DNA from: Hungatella sp. UBA4396
GTDB lineage: Bacteria; Bacillota; Clostridia; Lachnospirales; Lachnospiraceae
DNA: 24,088 nucleotides
Assembly: GCA_002389905.1 (NCBI GenBank)
Contig: DGRE01000046.1
Span: 1-24,088 of the forward strand
Direction: 5' to 3'
A program made the translations under genes and the position numbers. Of this stretch, positions 6,904 through 14,267 are shown one piece after another (position 1 is the stretch's first letter; each line of letters begins with the position of its first letter). The notes below the pieces were generated by a model. It saw nothing but the letters and a program-made list of their open reading frames with translations, searched no databases and was not told the origin of the DNA.

Positions 6904-7260
6904 CTACTCCACCATTTCTTCTCTTATTGATTCTTCTTCCGTATCTTCCCCTGTTTCCTCCGGTCCGGCTTCTTTTGGCTCTGCCGGCGTGCCGGGCGCA
7001 TAATTCAAAAAGTAAACATAGATATCCACAATAGCATGATACAGCTCATCCGGTACCTGACTTCCAAGTTCAAGCTGAGTCAACAGAGTGGCGAGGGAGT
7101 TGTCCTCATAAACAGGAACGCCGTTTTCATTGGCTGTTTCTATGATTTTCTCGGCCATGTACCCCATTCCGGAAGCTACAATCACAGGCGCCGAATTCTT
7201 TGCCTCATCATATTTTAAAGCTACGGCTTTTTTATTCAGTGTATTTTTAAATTCTGACAT
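6904..7260 (-). CDS. Stand-alone FlhB C-terminal domain protein (YlqH/FlhX type)
   Basis: This 118-residue protein matches the cytoplasmic C-terminal domain of the flagellar export switch FlhB/YscU. Recognisable pieces are KKAVALKYDEAKNSAPVIVA, the VPVYEDNSLATLL segment and VPDELYHAIVDIYVY. It has no membrane part and lacks the NPTH autocleavage motif, the position being occupied by LNKK. Such FlhB-C-only proteins in Bacillus and clostridia can partly substitute for the cleaved fragment of FlhB. The C-terminal tail (from about 90) is Glu/Pro-rich. The gene overlaps the upstream FliK-like gene by 14 bp, which fits a functional pair because FliK acts on FlhB to switch export substrate. Confidence 0.83.
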   Translation of the reverse strand: MSEFKNTLNKKAVALKYDEAKNSAPVIVASGMGYMAEKIIETANENGVPVYEDNSLATLLTQLELGSQVPDELYHAIVDIYVYFLNYAPGTPAEPKEAGPEETGEDTEEESIREEMVE

Positions 7261-8668
7261 CGACTGAACTCATCCTTTCCTGAATTTTGGGAAACACTTC
7301 CAGGGGAGAGGAGGGTCCGCCTCCTGCCTGGAGATAAACATTCTCCGCCCGGAAATGATGCCGTTCAAGAATGGCCTTAATTCCCTTTTGAATTCCTGCT
7401 TCTGATTTTTGCAGCTTTTCCGGATAAAAAAGCTGGAGGGAGGCTGCATGATCTCCATAAAGGAGAACCAGCTTAAACTGTCCCAGATCCCTGATATCGA
7501 ATTTCACGAAAATCCTGGCGGTGTGCCTTACACCTGCCTGGGTACTGCTGCCTGACTCATCGGGATCAATCCACATTTCTGAAAACATTTTCCGGCCGTC
7601 TATCTCCACCGGAAATGCCAGATGCAAAAGGGGCATATAGACGCTCTCATTTAAGACCATGGACTGGAGCATGCTCTGAAATGCCTGCTTGTTCTCAAGC
7701 CCTGTTCCTCCGCTTATACCTGTCCTTAAAAAGTCCATAAATTTATCTGCCCACTGGTTTTTTCCGGCAGCCTTATCCATGTCCACCTGATCCAGCATCT
7801 GGTCAAACTGGTCTGCCGTCATGTCACCGAAAAATTTACGGAAGCCCTGATAGCCTGCAAGCCTGGAAAATGACTGTAAAACCTCCTGCCTGCTTCCGTT
7901 CTCATATCTGGCCATGAGAATGGTCAAAAGGGAGATCTTGTCCCTTATGGTGCCCATATCGTGGCTGTTTGCTACATAGCGTGCAAGGAAGGGAAGAATC
8001 TTCTCCTTTAAAAGGGCACTGTTTTCCCCAGTCTCTCCCTGGGGCGCTGCCATATCCAGTTCCTGGAGCAGAGCGTTAATTTCCTCCCTGGTCTGTCTGA
8101 AAACATATGCCTCCATATCCTTTATAGTATTAAATATATCATGAAGGAGGTGCTTTCCGGAAGACATATCGTTAAATTTTTTTATAAAATCTAAAATTTC
8201 TGCTTTTAAGTCTATGGAATTGGTCTCAGCCATAGCATCCCGCAGCCGGTCAAAGATTCCCCCGCTGAAACGGACCGCTGATTCCGCCTGTTCCTTTAAA
8301 AAAGGAAAGACTTCTTCCCCTTCCATCTGTGCCGCCTCAAAAAAAGAAGCGATCTGCTGTGCGGCTTCATCTCCCATGACTCCGCCTGTCAGCATCTCTT
8401 CTCCCTGAAAAAAAATATCGGTAAATACAGCCGACATATCCGGCGTGCTTTTTACCATATTGAGAAATGCACCAAAATTGGAACCATACCGGAAGGCAAG
8501 CTGCTGCTCCCCGTTTCTTCCGGCATCGGTTCTGTTGTCCCCCCGCATAACCCTGGTGGGGTCAATGGGATTCTGGATCTGAGTCCCCTGACCGGCCTGG
8601 GGCGGGGTTTTGATCGTTGTATTATCGTAACCCGAAAGAGGGGTGGTTACTTTTAAAATATCTGCCAT
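7247..8668 (-). CDS. FliK-like protein (flagellar hook-length control C-terminal domain)
   Basis: This 473-residue soluble protein is divergent over most of its length. It has a Gln/Asn/Gly-rich N-terminus and helical middle sections (about 100-340). The last third resembles the hook-length control domain of FliK: from about residue 355 it reads as a beta-rich block with DIRDLGQFKLVLLYGD and a following SLQLFYPE strand, like the LGxIxVxL pattern of the family. The neighbour is the FlhB C-terminal domain protein, overlapping by 14 bp. FliK-like genes commonly accompany such FlhB paralogues, so this may be a paralogous FliK-FlhB module rather than the main hook ruler. GGAGG stands seven nt before the ATG. 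Assignment rests on the C-terminal pattern and context. Confidence 0.6.
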   Translation of the reverse strand: MADILKVTTPLSGYDNTTIKTPPQAGQGTQIQNPIDPTRVMRGDNRTDAGRNGEQQLAFRYGSNFGAFLNMVKSTPDMSAVFTDIFFQGEEMLTGGVMGDEAAQQIASFFEAAQMEGEEVFPFLKEQAESAVRFSGGIFDRLRDAMAETNSIDLKAEILDFIKKFNDMSSGKHLLHDIFNTIKDMEAYVFRQTREEINALLQELDMAAPQGETGENSALLKEKILPFLARYVANSHDMGTIRDKISLLTILMARYENGSRQEVLQSFSRLAGYQGFRKFFGDMTADQFDQMLDQVDMDKAAGKNQWADKFMDFLRTGISGGTGLENKQAFQSMLQSMVLNESVYMPLLHLAFPVEIDGRKMFSEMWIDPDESGSSTQAGVRHTARIFVKFDIRDLGQFKLVLLYGDHAASLQLFYPEKLQKSEAGIQKGIKAILERHHFRAENVYLQAGGGPSSPLEVFPKIQERMSSVDVRI

Positions 8669-8728
8669 AATATGCCTCCATTTAACTGCTGATTCATATA
8701 TTTTTCAAAAGGATACAGAATTTACTAT

Positions 8729-8754
8729 TATCTTTTAGTCAGCCATACCGATAA
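8729..8754 (+). promoter_or_regulatory. Sigma-28-like promoter upstream of cheA
   Basis: ACCGATAA at 8747-8754 matches seven of eight positions of the sigma-28 -10 element GCCGATAA. The -35 is weak (TATC at 8729-8732 with 14 nt spacing). It lies 40 bp before the cheA start in the 125-bp divergent gap, and would drive the chemotaxis genes. Confidence 0.4.
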
Positions 8755-8793
8755 ACATATATATACTAAACTAGACAAGGCGGTGTAGATATT

Positions 8794-10935
8794 ATGGATA
8801 ATGGCATGGATAATATGCTTGATATGTATCTCTTTGAAACCAATTCCCTACTGGAGCAATTAGATGAACTCCTGATAGAAGCCGAAAAAGCAGGCGATTT
8901 TACAGTGGATGATGTGAATGAAATCTTTCGTATCATGCACACTGTCAAAGGTTCCTCTGCAATGATGGAATTCTCCTCTTTAATGCAGATCGCCCATCAC
9001 ATTGAAGATTTATTCTTTTTCATCCGTGAAAACGGTCTGGACTCTCTGGACAGTTCTCACAAAAGCATTCTTTTTGACCTGATGTTCCGTTCTACGGATA
9101 TGCTTCGTGCTGAGGTTTCAAAGGTTGAAAATAACAAGCCGCTTAGTGATAATGTCGACAATCTGACCCAGGAAATTAATAGCTTTCTGAAAAAAATCAG
9201 CAAGGAGAACCATTCTGCGGGCAAAGCAGAAAAAACTTCTGAAGCTGTCAAGGTGCAGGAAACTTCCCAGGAGGCTTCTGACTTAGCAGCCCTTGCTTCC
9301 GCCGTCACTCTGGAAGAGATCCGCATCGACCTGGCAGAGTGCCCTGATGACCCGGCTGCTTTCTTCCTGCGTATCTTCTTTGATGAAGGATGCGGAATGG
9401 AAAACCTCCGGGCTTTTATGCTGATCAGTTCCTTAAAAGAATCCGGGTTGGAGTTTAACTTTTATCCCAGCGACGTGGAGACAAACAGCTTAAGCTGCGG
9501 CATCATCATCGAAAAAGGCTTTTTCCTCACCTTCCAGTCACGGGAGGAAGCGGATTCAGCCATATCACAGATCAACAATTTAAACAACATCCGTTCCTAC
9601 GAGCTGATTGAAAACCCACGTATCAAGGCGGCTCCTGTTTCAGAAAAGAAAAATACTCCGTCAGCCTCTGCTCCGGCTGCCAGGGAAAGTTCCGCGGCAG
9701 CAGTCTCACCTGCTGCAAACAACGGTCACCAGATGCCCAGCAAGCAGAACTTGATCAGCGTAAATCTGGCAAAACTGGACAACCTGGTTGCCATTGTAGG
9801 CGAAATCGTCATTACAGAATCCATGGTGACCTCTTCTCCTGAGATTCAGAACTTAAAAAACCTTGACAGCTTTTTAAAGGCCACCAGACAGCTTCGCAAG
9901 CTGACCGATGATCTGCAGGATATTGTTATGTCCCTGCGCATGGTGCCTGTATCCGGCGTATTCCAGAAGATGAACCGAATCGTCCGGGATATGAAGCAGA
10001 AGCTTAAAAAGGACGTGCGTCTGACCATTATCGGTGAAAATACAGAAGTGGACAAGTCCATTGTGGACAGCATCGGTGATCCCATCATGCACATTGTCCG
10101 CAACTCCATGGATCATGGAATAGAAGAAACAGCTGAAGAACGTATTGCGGCAGGAAAAGATCCCCAGGGAGAACTGGTCCTCTCTGCAAGTCATACAACT
10201 AACGAAGTAATTATCTCCATCAGCGATGACGGACGGGGAGTTGATCCCGCAGGAGTCCTTGCAAAGGCAAAGAGAAACGGCATTCTCACCAAGTCTGAAA
10301 GCGAATACTCCCAGAAAGAAATTCTGGCCCTTCTTCTGGCCCCAGGTTTTTCCACCAATGAAGTGGTCACTGAGTTTTCCGGCCGCGGTGTGGGTATGGA
10401 CGTAGTTAAGAAGAATGTGGAAAACATCGGAGGCACCATAAGCATTACCAGTGAATTGGGCAAAGGAATGTGCACTACTTTAAAAATACCGCTCACCATG
10501 GCCATTGTGGACGGTATGGAGATTTCCGTTGGAAAATCAGTCTTTACCATTCCGATTGCAAACATCCGCCAGTCCTTTAAGGTAAAGAATGAGGATGTAA
10601 TTTACGATACAGAGAGCAATGAGATTGTCAAATGCATGAACCAGTTCTATCCCATCATCCGCATTCACAGGCTTTACAATATTGAGACAGAAATCACAAG
10701 CATTGAAGACGGAATCCTGGTTTGGGTGGAATCCGGTGACAAATCTTACTGTCTCTTTGTAGATGACCTTTTAGGAGAGCAGCAGGTTGTTGTAAAGCCC
10801 CTTCCGGTGTTCTTAAACAGCTTCAATATCAAGGATTCGGGCATCAGCGGCTGTACCATTCTGGGTGACGGCAATATCAGCATTATATTAGATGTTTTAA
10901 ATCTGTATGCCGCATCACATAACCAGTATTATTAA
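8794..10935 (+). CDS. cheA: Chemotaxis histidine kinase CheA
   Basis: This 713-residue kinase receives signals from chemoreceptors through CheW and phosphorylates response regulators. The domains in order are: the Hpt/P1 domain with phospho-accepting His49 in RIMHTVKGSS; a P2-like regulator-docking domain about 175-275; an Ala/Ser-rich linker; the P3 dimerisation helices about 320-385; the ATPase P4 domain with N-box H433xxRNxxDHG, G1 box D478DGRGVD and G2 box GRGVGMD at 530-536; and the CheW-like P5 domain from about 570. All catalytic motifs look intact. GGCGGTG eight nt before ATG sets the start. It begins the plus-strand che-flg block, followed by cheW after 20 bp. Confidence 0.97.
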   Translation: MDNGMDNMLDMYLFETNSLLEQLDELLIEAEKAGDFTVDDVNEIFRIMHTVKGSSAMMEFSSLMQIAHHIEDLFFFIRENGLDSLDSSHKSILFDLMFRSTDMLRAEVSKVENNKPLSDNVDNLTQEINSFLKKISKENHSAGKAEKTSEAVKVQETSQEASDLAALASAVTLEEIRIDLAECPDDPAAFFLRIFFDEGCGMENLRAFMLISSLKESGLEFNFYPSDVETNSLSCGIIIEKGFFLTFQSREEADSAISQINNLNNIRSYELIENPRIKAAPVSEKKNTPSASAPAARESSAAAVSPAANNGHQMPSKQNLISVNLAKLDNLVAIVGEIVITESMVTSSPEIQNLKNLDSFLKATRQLRKLTDDLQDIVMSLRMVPVSGVFQKMNRIVRDMKQKLKKDVRLTIIGENTEVDKSIVDSIGDPIMHIVRNSMDHGIEETAEERIAAGKDPQGELVLSASHTTNEVIISISDDGRGVDPAGVLAKAKRNGILTKSESEYSQKEILALLLAPGFSTNEVVTEFSGRGVGMDVVKKNVENIGGTISITSELGKGMCTTLKIPLTMAIVDGMEISVGKSVFTIPIANIRQSFKVKNEDVIYDTESNEIVKCMNQFYPIIRIHRLYNIETEITSIEDGILVWVESGDKSYCLFVDDLLGEQQVVVKPLPVFLNSFNIKDSGISGCTILGDGNISIILDVLNLYAASHNQYY

Positions 10936-10955
10936 TTGAAATTGGAGGAATACAA

Positions 10956-11426
10956 ATGCCAGCAGAAAATACAGCTACAGCCGAAGATTTTACTTCCGGC
11001 CGGACAGATACCACAGAGCGCTATTTAACGTTCCGTACAGATAACTTAACATTTGGCGTGAGCACCAATTATATTATTGAAATCATTACCAACCATACCA
11101 TCACATCCATGCCCATGGTACCGGGCTATGTAAAGGGAATCATCAACTTAAGGGGACAGATCGTTCCCATTATGGATATCCGTTCAAGGCTTGGCAAACC
11201 GGACATCGAATACACCAGTTCAAGCTGTATCATCGTACTGAACGTGGACTCTGTATTCTTAGGGATTATTGTGGATTCCGTGGAACAGGTTCTTGACATC
11301 GACTATTCCAGAATCTCACCGGTTCCTGCCAATAACCGAGAGGAACTGGTCAGCGGTATGATATCCATGCCGGATAATCACGTGGTCCTTCTTCTGGACT
11401 GTGAAACCTTAGTCAACAACTCATAA
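10956..11426 (+). CDS. cheW: Chemotaxis scaffold protein CheW
   Basis: This 156-residue protein consists of one CheW/SH3-like beta domain (about 22-150) after a polar N-terminal tail of about 20 residues. Family signatures visible are YLTFRTDNLTFGV, VPGYVKGIINLRGQIVPIMDIRSRLG and the IVDSVEQVL strand. It couples chemoreceptors to the CheA P5 domain. GGAGG precedes the ATG. It sits between cheA (20 bp) and cheR (14 bp) in the same orientation. Confidence 0.96.
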   Translation: MPAENTATAEDFTSGRTDTTERYLTFRTDNLTFGVSTNYIIEIITNHTITSMPMVPGYVKGIINLRGQIVPIMDIRSRLGKPDIEYTSSSCIIVLNVDSVFLGIIVDSVEQVLDIDYSRISPVPANNREELVSGMISMPDNHVVLLLDCETLVNNS

Positions 11427-11440
11427 AGGACGGCTATTTT

Positions 11441-12253
11441 ATGTTAACAATTTCGCAGCAGGATTTCATACGGCTGGTAAACTTCGTAAAAAAGAATTAC
11501 GGAATCGACCTGTCAAAAAAGATGCAGCTTATTATGGGAAGATTGTCAAATACCATCACTGCCATGGGATTTACTTCCTTTACCGACTATGTGGATCACA
11601 TTCTATCATCAAAGAATCCGGCTGATCTGGAAATAATGCTTAACAAGCTTACCACAAACTACACTTATTTCATGCGGGAGGAAGCGCATTTTAAGTTCTT
11701 TCGTGATACTATTCTTCCTTATTTATTAAGTACCAAAAAGAACAAGGTCTTAAGTATCTGGAGTGCCGGCTGCTCTTCCGGCGAAGAGCCTTATACTATT
11801 TCCATGATCATCAAGGAGGCCCTGGGGGCGCAAGCCGCCCTCTGGGACACCAGGGTATTGGCTACGGATATTTCCCAGAACGCCTTAAAGGCGGCAAAGG
11901 AAGCGGTGTATGACGGGGATTCCTTAAAAAACCTATCTCCTGAATGGAGAGCCAAATACTTTGTCAAATCCAGAGAACAGAACTTGTACACCGTTTCCCC
12001 TGCAATCAAATCAAATGTCATTTTTCAAACCTTTAACCTGATGGACCCCATCAAATTCCGGTTGAAATTTGATGTGATTTTCTGCAGAAATGTCATGATT
12101 TATTTTGACCAGAACACCAAGGATGGTTTGATCCAGCGTTTTTACGATGCAACTTCTCCGGGAGGATACTTACTCATCGGACATTCCGAAACAATCAACA
12201 AAGAAAAGACCGCTTACCGGTATCTGATGCCGGCCACCTATCGAAAAGAATGA
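11441..12253 (+). CDS. cheR: Chemoreceptor glutamate methyltransferase CheR
   Basis: This 270-residue enzyme transfers methyl groups from S-adenosylmethionine to receptor glutamates during adaptation. The N-terminal helical domain covers about 1-75. The methyltransferase domain shows the SAM-binding SAGCSSGEEPYT motif (108-119), the VLATDIS strand, the FCRNVMIYFD motif (214-223) and GGYLLIGHSE near the end. Length is normal for CheR. AAAGGA about 12 nt upstream of ATG is a weaker ribosome-binding site than those of its neighbours, suggesting lower synthesis. It forms an opposing pair with the downstream cheB, separated by an unusual hairpin-bearing gap. Confidence 0.96.
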   Translation: MLTISQQDFIRLVNFVKKNYGIDLSKKMQLIMGRLSNTITAMGFTSFTDYVDHILSSKNPADLEIMLNKLTTNYTYFMREEAHFKFFRDTILPYLLSTKKNKVLSIWSAGCSSGEEPYTISMIIKEALGAQAALWDTRVLATDISQNALKAAKEAVYDGDSLKNLSPEWRAKYFVKSREQNLYTVSPAIKSNVIFQTFNLMDPIKFRLKFDVIFCRNVMIYFDQNTKDGLIQRFYDATSPGGYLLIGHSETINKEKTAYRYLMPATYRKE

Positions 12254-12258
12254 TCTGC

Positions 12259-12321
12259 GTAATATAAAATCTATTTACTGTTGCCAAAGCTATACGCTTC
12301 AGTAAATGGATTTTATATTAC
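12259..12321. repeat. 22-bp-stem hairpin between cheR and cheB
   Basis: Positions 12259-12280 and 12300-12321 are reverse complements over 22 bp with a single U-G wobble (12272 with 12308). The loop is 19 nt. No T-run follows on the plus strand (CACGGATTG), so it is not a normal intrinsic terminator. It begins 6 bp after the cheR stop and ends 57 bp before cheB. It could stabilise or process the mRNA, uncouple cheR from cheB expression, or be a small mobile palindromic element. Confidence 0.75.
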
Positions 12322-12378
12322 ACGGATTGCTGAAAGGAATTTAGATTCGTCTTCGGCTTAATAACAGGAGGAATAATT

Positions 12379-13425
12379 ATGATGAATAAAATTCGGGTTT
12401 TCATAGTAGATGATTCCCTGCTGTTTCGCAAGGTATTGATAGATAATCTCTCTAAAAATCCCAATATAGAAGTGATCGGATATGCAGTTGACGCATTCGA
12501 CGCTGAACGCAAGATTCCCGCGCTGAAGCCGGACGTAGTTACCCTGGATGTGGAAATGCCCAGGGTCAATGGCATTGAATTTGTGAAAAAACTTCTTCCA
12601 AAATATCCCGTTCCGGTTATTTTGGTTTCTTCTCTCAATTTAAACGTGTTTGAGGCCCTCTCTGCAGGCGCCGTGGACTTTGTCAGAAAACCTGACATGT
12701 CCAGCAGCAATTCTGCCGGCACATTTTTAAATACGTTAATCAGTAAGATTTTTATCGCTTCCCGGGCTGTTATCAAGGTTCCCGGGGCTTCTCCGGCTCC
12801 TAAAGAGGCCGTGAGGGTTCCAATCGGGAAAACATCTTTCAGCCTGAACGCCTGCAATACCATCATCGCCATAGGCGCTTCTACGGGCGGAACAGAAGCT
12901 ACGCTGCAGGTCCTTAAGGAGCTCCCTGCGGACACTCCTGGAATTGTTGTGACCCAGCACATGCCGGAAGGCTTTACTAAAATGTATGCAGACCGTTTAA
13001 ACCGCCTCTGCGCTATGAGCGTAAAAGAAGCCAAAAGTGGAGATGCTATTGAAAGGGGACAGGTTCTCATCGCCCCAGGCGACCTTCAGATGAAGGTGGT
13101 TAAAACAGGAAGCCGTTACACCGTAAACTGCTATTCCGGGGAAAAGGTAAGCGGACACCGTCCATCTGTGGATGTGCTGTTTCAGTCTTTAGCGGATACC
13201 GCCGGGGCCTCTTCCGTCGGAATTATCATGACCGGAATGGGGCGGGATGGAGCAAGCGGACTTCTCAGCATGAGAAAAAAGGGAGCATTTACCATCGGAC
13301 AGGATGCGGAAAGCTGCGTTGTTTACGGAATGCCTATGGTAGCCTACAACATTGGAGCTGTGACCAGGCAGGTTTCCTGTTCAGGCATCGCAGGAGTATT
13401 AATGAAGCATTTAAATTCACTTTAA
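12379..13425 (+). CDS. cheB: Chemotaxis response regulator methylesterase CheB
   Basis: This 348-residue enzyme removes receptor methyl groups and deamidates receptor glutamines, opposing CheR. The receiver domain (1-105) has D11/D12, phospho-acceptor D57 in TLDVEMPR and K104 in VRKP. After a linker the methylesterase domain (about 160-345) shows the catalytic triad S168 in AIGASTGG, H194 in TQHMPEGF and D290 in GMGRDGA. These match the S-H-D spacing of the classical enzyme with a constant offset. AGGAGG seven nt before the first of two consecutive Met codons sets the start. Confidence 0.97.
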   Translation: MMNKIRVFIVDDSLLFRKVLIDNLSKNPNIEVIGYAVDAFDAERKIPALKPDVVTLDVEMPRVNGIEFVKKLLPKYPVPVILVSSLNLNVFEALSAGAVDFVRKPDMSSSNSAGTFLNTLISKIFIASRAVIKVPGASPAPKEAVRVPIGKTSFSLNACNTIIAIGASTGGTEATLQVLKELPADTPGIVVTQHMPEGFTKMYADRLNRLCAMSVKEAKSGDAIERGQVLIAPGDLQMKVVKTGSRYTVNCYSGEKVSGHRPSVDVLFQSLADTAGASSVGIIMTGMGRDGASGLLSMRKKGAFTIGQDAESCVVYGMPMVAYNIGAVTRQVSCSGIAGVLMKHLNSL

Positions 13426-13449
13426 TTTAATAATTCCATTGTGGAAAGT

Positions 13450-13475
13450 TAATATTTCGTTGAAATTGACGATAT
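13450..13475 (+). promoter_or_regulatory. Sigma-28-like promoter for the flgM operon
   Basis: TAAT (13450-13453), 14 nt and GACGATAT (13468-13475) resemble the Bacillus/clostridial sigma-D consensus TAAA-N14/15-GCCGATAT. It lies 57 bp before flgM. Since flgM encodes the anti-sigma-28 factor, this would give the usual feedback loop. Confidence 0.5.
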
Positions 13476-13531
13476 TATAAATGTAATGAAAAAACAGCAG
13501 CATTTTCAAGTCTCTTAGAAAGGAGTAAAAA

Positions 13532-13849
13532 ATGCGTATCTCTACGAACTATCTCAATACGCTGTATAATACCTCCATGACACGACAAAATCAGAATGAA
13601 ATTAACCCTTCTGAATCCGGAAAAAACAATTACGATGAAATCACTATTCGCTTTGCTTCCCCGGAAGCAAGGGATTCAAAATTTGCCTCAACCCTCAAAA
13701 ATGTACTTATGAACGAAATCAGACAAACCCCTTCAGAGGAAAAGCTGGACCTTTTAAAGCAGAGGATTGAAAACGGAACCTATCAGGTAGATGCCAATAA
13801 GATCGCCGAAAGGATTCTTTTATACAAAGGAGCGGATTCCAATGAATGA
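13532..13849 (+). CDS. flgM: Anti-sigma-28 factor FlgM
   Basis: This small acidic/polar 105-residue protein holds flagellar sigma-28 inactive until the hook is finished and it is exported. The N-terminus MRISTNYLNTLYN resembles exported axial-protein N-termini. The C-terminal half carries the conserved sigma-binding region with KLDLLKQRIENGTYQVDANKIAERIL. AAAGGAG about eight nt before ATG sets the start. It is the first gene of the late flagellar run and overlaps flgN by 8 bp, so the two are probably translationally coupled. Confidence 0.93.
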   Translation: MRISTNYLNTLYNTSMTRQNQNEINPSESGKNNYDEITIRFASPEARDSKFASTLKNVLMNEIRQTPSEEKLDLLKQRIENGTYQVDANKIAERILLYKGADSNE

Positions 13850-14267
13850 TTTTATTGCTGTAATTGAAGAACTGATCCAGTTATTTCAGAAGCTGACTGA
13901 AATTGAGCAGATAAAGCTGGAGGCCGCCAAAAAGAACCGCGTCACTTATGTGGAGGACTGTATGAATCAGGAACAGGCCGCCATATTAAAGCTGAGAGGT
14001 CTTGACAAGAAGCGGGAGCAATGCCAGGAACGGCTTGGCTTTAATGGATATACCTTTCAGCAGATTCTTTCAGAGGTTCCGGAAGACGGATATAACCGTC
14101 TGAAAGAACTGTTTGACCGGCTCTCCCATCAGGTCAGGCTGTTCCAGGAAATAAGTGACAGCGCACGCACTATGATTGAGATAAATCTTCACATGATAAA
14201 TAAAGCCATTCAAAATTCCCCGGATAAAATGGCTCCAGATAAAGCAAAGTGGGAGGGACTACTATGA
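13842..14267 (+). CDS. flgN: FlgN-family export chaperone
   Basis: This 141-residue, largely alpha-helical protein of the FlgN family would keep the hook-filament junction proteins FlgK and FlgL unfolded and deliver them to the export gate. The start at 13842 is chosen because AAAGGAG lies eight or so nt upstream and it gives the typical N-terminus MNDFIAVIEELIQLFQKL; an in-frame ATG at 13791 would only add residues read from inside flgM. It overlaps the flgM end by 8 bp and the flgK start by the 4-bp ATGA, exactly the order expected for flgM-flgN-flgK-flgL. Confidence 0.9.
   Translation: MNDFIAVIEELIQLFQKLTEIEQIKLEAAKKNRVTYVEDCMNQEQAAILKLRGLDKKREQCQERLGFNGYTFQQILSEVPEDGYNRLKELFDRLSHQVRLFQEISDSARTMIEINLHMINKAIQNSPDKMAPDKAKWEGLL

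Noticed and set aside
12318..13070. 250-codon antisense frame inside cheB
   Set aside because: cheB is unambiguous with all catalytic residues; the antisense product is Ser/Ile-rich and matches nothing recognised.
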